Assembly: GCA_947683625.1 (NCBI GenBank)
Contig: CANTUR010000279.1
Location: 1,240,001 to 1,304,000 of the forward strand
DNA length: 64,000 bases
From: Mallotus nudiflorus
Taxonomy: Eukaryota > Streptophyta > Magnoliopsida > Malpighiales > Euphorbiaceae
Direction of reading: 5' to 3'
Within the stretch, counting starts at the first letter, position 1. Each line of letters begins with the position of its first letter. Shown here piece by piece: positions 60,091-64,000 of this stretch. The notes below the pieces were generated by a model. That model was not told the origin of the DNA and ran no database searches. It worked only from the letters and a program-made list of their open reading frames with translations. A program made the translations under genes and the position numbers.

Positions 60091-60854
60091 TAATGATGCA
60101 TTCAGGCAGTTATAAAAGAGCTCTCATCAAAGAACTATCAAACATGAACATTAAAACAATAGGTACACCTGAGGCTATGGTAGCAAGGGTTACGAAAAAG
60201 AAACACAGGCTGATAACATTCTCATATAATGATTTTCCATTAGAAGGAAGAAATCATAATAAAGCCTTGTTTATCCCAGTTGAAGTGAAGGGGAAGTAAA
60301 CCAACTTTGTAATGGTTGATGATAATTATGTTATTAACGTGTGTCCGTTGAAGATCTTGCCTAATTTGGGTTTGAAATCCAATGACTTAACAAGTTCAAA
60401 TCTAATAATCAGAGCTTATAATGACAGCATTAGGAATATGGAGGGGACATTCCATGTTTTGGTTAAAATAAGACCCATGGAATCCGTCATTGAGTTTACT
60501 GTATTAGACATCCCTGTCACATATACCTTGCTTTTGGGAAGGCCATGGTTCTATGCTCTAGGAGGGGTACCCTCAACTATGCACCAGAAAATAAAATTCT
60601 CTCATAAAGGAGAGGTTGTGACTATAGAAGCTGGAACCAGTACAGCTGTGGCAGCCATACGGGAGAAATATAAGCAAGTATATGTTCCTCCTAGTTTCCA
60701 AGTTACTGGGATATTTGATGGAACTGAAATGGACTCAAAGGTTGCAAAGATGATGAAGAGAATGAATTATCAACCTGGACAAGGGCTGGAAAAAATAAGC
60801 AAGGAAGCCCTAAACCCTTGGAATTCAAAAGTCAGGGTGACACCAAGGGATTAG
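60091..60854 (+). pseudogene. Tat-lineage aspartic protease with G-patch-like tail
   Basis: The open segment 60312-60854 reads MVDDNYVINVCPLKIL (family members usually have a D-G-S type centre; here Asn-Tyr replaces Gly-Ser), LLLGRPWFYALGGVPSTMHQ and MMKRMNYQPGQGLEK, a glycine-patch-like motif seen in this retroelement group. Protease would cut Gag-Pol. A stop at 60297 splits it from preceding coding sequence. Confidence 0.75.
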
Positions 60855-61559
60855 GGTGCATTGAAATGGAACTTGGTAGTAAAGAGGAAGGAAGAAGGGA
60901 AAGGCCAAAATAAATAAGCCCTTGGGAAGAATCAGGCCGATAAGTGAGAATTTTATCAAGCCAAGGGAATGGAAGTACTATATGGATGCTAAGGAATTTG
61001 TTCATGTCACTGGAAAAGACATTCCTAGGTTCAAGATCTTTAAGAAGTAGATTATGGAGAACCTGGTAGAGGATAACAAAGAGGAAGTGATGAAGCATGT
61101 AGCTGAGAGGATGGGTGATACTGCTGTTGAGGAGCTACTGTGTCTGCCACCTGAGGAGGAGCCACCCGACGATTTAGACACTATCATTAGTAATAGTTTT
61201 AGTGACATTTTTATAAAGAAACTAATGTAATAATGTTCATCCTTTATGAGGATGAAAACTGTGTTTTTTCCATGGTCAATTATATGAACGCTAGTTTTGC
61301 TTACTTGTGTGATGTGCATCCTGATAGTTCTGCGCATTATATTTTTGATCATTCATGAATATTTGAAATTAATTAAATTAAATTTGATTCATTTAACATG
61401 GGCATGAATGATAATCCAAAGAATATTTCTATATCATATGATGTAACTCTTGAAGAGAGGGAAAATTTTAAAAGAATATTAACAAAAAGGAAGGTATTAT
61501 TTTCTTAGACTTATGAAGATATGTCAAGTTTAGAAAAAGAAATTGCAAAGCATTATATT

Positions 61560-62721
61560 CCAACTCATCTAGAAATAAAATCAGTTAAATAGAAATTGTG
61601 CAGGCTAAGACCATAGTGGACTGAGAAAATAAGAGAGGAGATTGCTAAACAAATTCAGGCTAACTTTTTAGAAGTAGTAGATTACCCCAATGGCTAGCAA
61701 ACATAGTCCTGATACCCAAGAAAGATGGCAAGGCACATATATGTGTCAATTTTAGAGATTTAAATAAAGCATGTCCGAAAGATGACTTTCCTTTACCCCA
61801 CATAAATGTCATACTGGATAGTGTGGCATCAAGTGCAATGTATTCTTTCATGAATGGGTTCTCTAGATATAATCAGATAGTGATGGCAGTTATGGATAAG
61901 ATCAAGATAGCTTTCATTATGGAATGGGGGTACTTATTATTATAAGGCTATGCCTTTTGGGTTGAAAAATGCAGGTGCAACATACCAAAGGGCAGCTATC
62001 GCTCTTTTCAATGACATGATGCATAAGCAAGTTGAAATGTATGTAGATGACATGATGATCAAGTCAAAAATGAGAGAGGGATACTTTGAAGCACTGGACA
62101 ATTTCTTGGCATGCATTAAGAGGTATAATCTAAGACTCAAAATGTATTTTTGAAGTTACTTTAGGGAAGTTGCTAGGGCATATAGTTAGTAGCACAGGAA
62201 TCGAAGTAGATCTAGATAAAGTGAAGGCTATTCAGGAAATGCCAACACCAAAGACAAAGAAAGAAGTGAGAGGGTTTATTGGCAGGTTATAATTTATTAG
62301 CAAGTTCATTGTAAAGCATATTAATATTTGTGACCCAATCTTCAATTTGTTAAGAAAAGATTAACCTATAGAGTGGAACGATGATTGTCAAAAGGCCTTT
62401 GATAAGATAAAAGAATATCTCACTAATCCACCTGTACTAAGACCACTAAGGCAAGGTAAATCATTGATTCTATATTTGGCTCTAGAGGAAAAGGCAATGA
62501 GTACAATGCTAGCTCAAGAAGGACTGGATGGGATAGAGTATGCAGTGTATTACCTCAGCAAAAAGTTCTTACCATATGAAAAAAAGTATGATTTGGTGGA
62601 AAAGACGTGTTTGATAATTATCTGGGCAATAAGAAAATTGAGGCATTACTTTAAGTCTTATAGGGTTCAGGCTATTTCAAACATAGATCCCTTAAGATAC
62701 TTATTGCAGATACTTGTTTAG
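61560..62721 (+). pseudogene. Tat-lineage RT and RNase H, broken
   Basis: The segments show VNFRDLNKACPKDDFPLP, MPFGLKNAGATYQRA and the intact catalytic YVDDMMIKSK at about 62040, then ILYLALEEKAM...YYLSKKFLPYEKKY and HYFKSYRVQAISNIDPLRYLL of RNase H. Stops (for example TGA at about 62152) and short shifts interrupt. RT copies element RNA; RNase H removes it. Confidence 0.88.
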
Positions 62722-63317
62722 ACTGAAAGGATGTCTCATGGCTTGTACTCCTAACTAAATTCAATGTAGAGTACATTACCATAAATGTTATCAAAAGGAG
62801 GGTAGTAGCAAAATTCCTAGTATATAATGCAATAGAGGGTGATGAACCATGGAACCTAGAATTTCTATATAAGAATCTAGCAATTGTAGAGCATTAGGAA
62901 TGGAAGCGGCTGTAAACAACAAAAGGAGCTAGATTAGGAGTGATCATTGTTATGCCAGAAGGAGAAACCATACCAATCACCAAGAAACTGGATTTCAAAG
63001 TAACCAATAATATGGCTAAGTATGAGGCATGCATTCATGGAGTGGAAGCAGCAATGGTAGCTAGAGCAAAGGAGTTATTAGTATATAGGGATTTGATGTT
63101 GGTTATTAGTCAGGCTAATAAAGAATATGAAGTAAAAGAGGAAAAGCTGAAGCCCTACGTCTGCTATTTGAGGACTTTAATAAAGAACTTCACCAAATGT
63201 CTTTTTATCCATCTATTAAGAGACAACAATCAAATGGTAGATGCTCTAGTAACGCTCTCTTCAATGTGGGACAATGTAACTGGATTGACTATAAAGTCGT
63301 TAGTGATCATGAAATGA
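62722..63317 (+). pseudogene. Tat-lineage second (archaeal-type) RNase H domain
   Basis: ARLGVIIVMPEGETIPI, NNMAKYEACIHGVEAA, VYRDLMLVISQ and DNNQMVDALVTLSS are the motifs of the extra RNase H that marks the Tat lineage. The Glu and two of the Asp residues are present. The first Asp of the usual VDGASN start is lost and a stop lies there (near 62915). Confidence 0.85.
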
Positions 63318-63999
63318 AGAGCTCCATATTATAAGGGTGAGTAGATTATAGGAATTCAAGTAGGGCTTGAAGAGAAGCCCTGGTTTTATAATGTTTAAAG
63401 GTTTATTGAGGAAGGAAAATATCTAGATGAAGTCACTTCAGAAGAGAGATATGCCATGCATGTTCTTGCATTTAATTTTGCAAGTCATAATAGGGTGTTG
63501 TTTAAGAGAATGTCAAATGGGATACAACTCAGATGTCTTAAGATAGATGAAGTAGAAGAGGTGATGAAGGAGATTCACGTGCAAGCTTGTCATTCTCACA
63601 TGAATGGAATAATCCTAGAAAAGAAGATAATCAGACAAGGGTACTACTGGATGAGCATGGAAAGAGATTGCATTAAAGTAAGGCAATGCCATCAATGTCA
63701 GATCTATCAAAATATCAACCACCTTTCTCTAATGGTGCTAAATAGTTTATCATCTCCTTGGCCTTTTGCAATGTAAGGGATTGATATCATAGGAGAAATA
63801 AGGCTAACAACATTAAATGGACATAAATATATAGTTTTGGCAATTGATTACTTCTCTAGGTGGGTAGAGGCTGAATCTTTTAATACTTTAAAGGCAAAGC
63901 AGATGGCCCAATTCATTGAGAAGAATCTCATTTATAGATATGGGGTTCCACATCATGTTGTGATGAAAAATGGGGTTTAATTTCAAGTAGAGACGATAG
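63318..63999 (+). pseudogene. Tat-lineage integrase, 5' part, cut by the window edge
   Basis: The HHCC zinc finger (HVQACHSHMNG ... QCHQCQ) lies at about 63575-63705. The catalytic core starts with GIDIIGEI (63780) and AIDYFSRWVEAES, and reaches YGVPHHVVMKNGV where an Asp-Asn pair is expected, followed by a stop. The rest lies beyond 64000. Confidence 0.85.
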
Positions 64000-64000
64000 A

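Overview
The window looks like nuclear DNA of a eudicot plant. It is very AT-rich, has one intact intron-containing host gene, and is otherwise filled with decayed plant transposable elements. I cannot name the species. No tRNA, rRNA, CRISPR array or bacterial-type operon was seen.

Layout. 1-2992: most of a long Tekay/Del-type (chromovirus, Ty3/gypsy) LTR with no internal region after it, cut by the left window edge. 2993-5200: AT-rich non-coding DNA. 5200-7276, minus: the 5' end of a Ty1/copia element (LTR, primer-binding site, gag). 7277-8099, minus: the endonuclease end of a LINE. 8100-about 19512, plus: a complete but heavily mutated Tekay element (A) whose 3' LTR has lost its tip. 19825-21889: a non-autonomous Mutator-like element with about 130-bp terminal inverted repeats, near-perfect 9-bp target duplications and a captured host gene fragment (Pack-MULE type). 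About 22.1-25.1 kb, plus: the only convincing host gene, encoding an Interactor of Constitutively active ROPs (ICR/RIP family), with a 5'-UTR intron and a start codon in a tiny first coding exon. 26933-38448, minus: a second complete Tekay element (B) with 3.2-kb LTRs and a perfect 5-bp duplication (GTTTA).

38.9-46.0 kb is a nest. A plus-strand LINE reverse-transcriptase remnant is split first by a 1544-bp solo LTR (perfect GGTAC duplication) and then by a 4.5-kb minus-strand copia element with about 217-bp LTRs. 46.1-47.3 kb holds tandem duplications with microsatellites. 47.3-53.7 kb is a broken endogenous pararetrovirus (Caulimoviridae-like): movement protein, coat protein with zinc knuckle, protease, RT and RNase H in that order, with no integrase and no LTRs. 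54.7-55.1 kb is an integrase scrap of another chromovirus. 56.5-64.0 kb, plus, carries two pieces of Tat-lineage Ty3/gypsy elements: a protease/G-patch/early-RT piece, then a longer gag-to-integrase copy that runs off the right edge.

The ICR gene is a predicted ROP-GTPase effector scaffold with an open frame. Everything else is selfish DNA with stops and frameshifts. Many of the changes are C-to-T or G-to-A, as expected from deamination of methylated cytosine in silenced repeats.

I did not find a convincing new biological system. The observations most worth following are: (i) a conserved island in all five Tekay LTR copies with two inverted repeats, one showing paired base changes; (ii) a duplicated GC-richer motif kept in all five LTRs; (iii) the Pack-MULE abutting the ICR promoter; (iv) a short peptide motif shared by the pararetrovirus remnant and the Tat gag.
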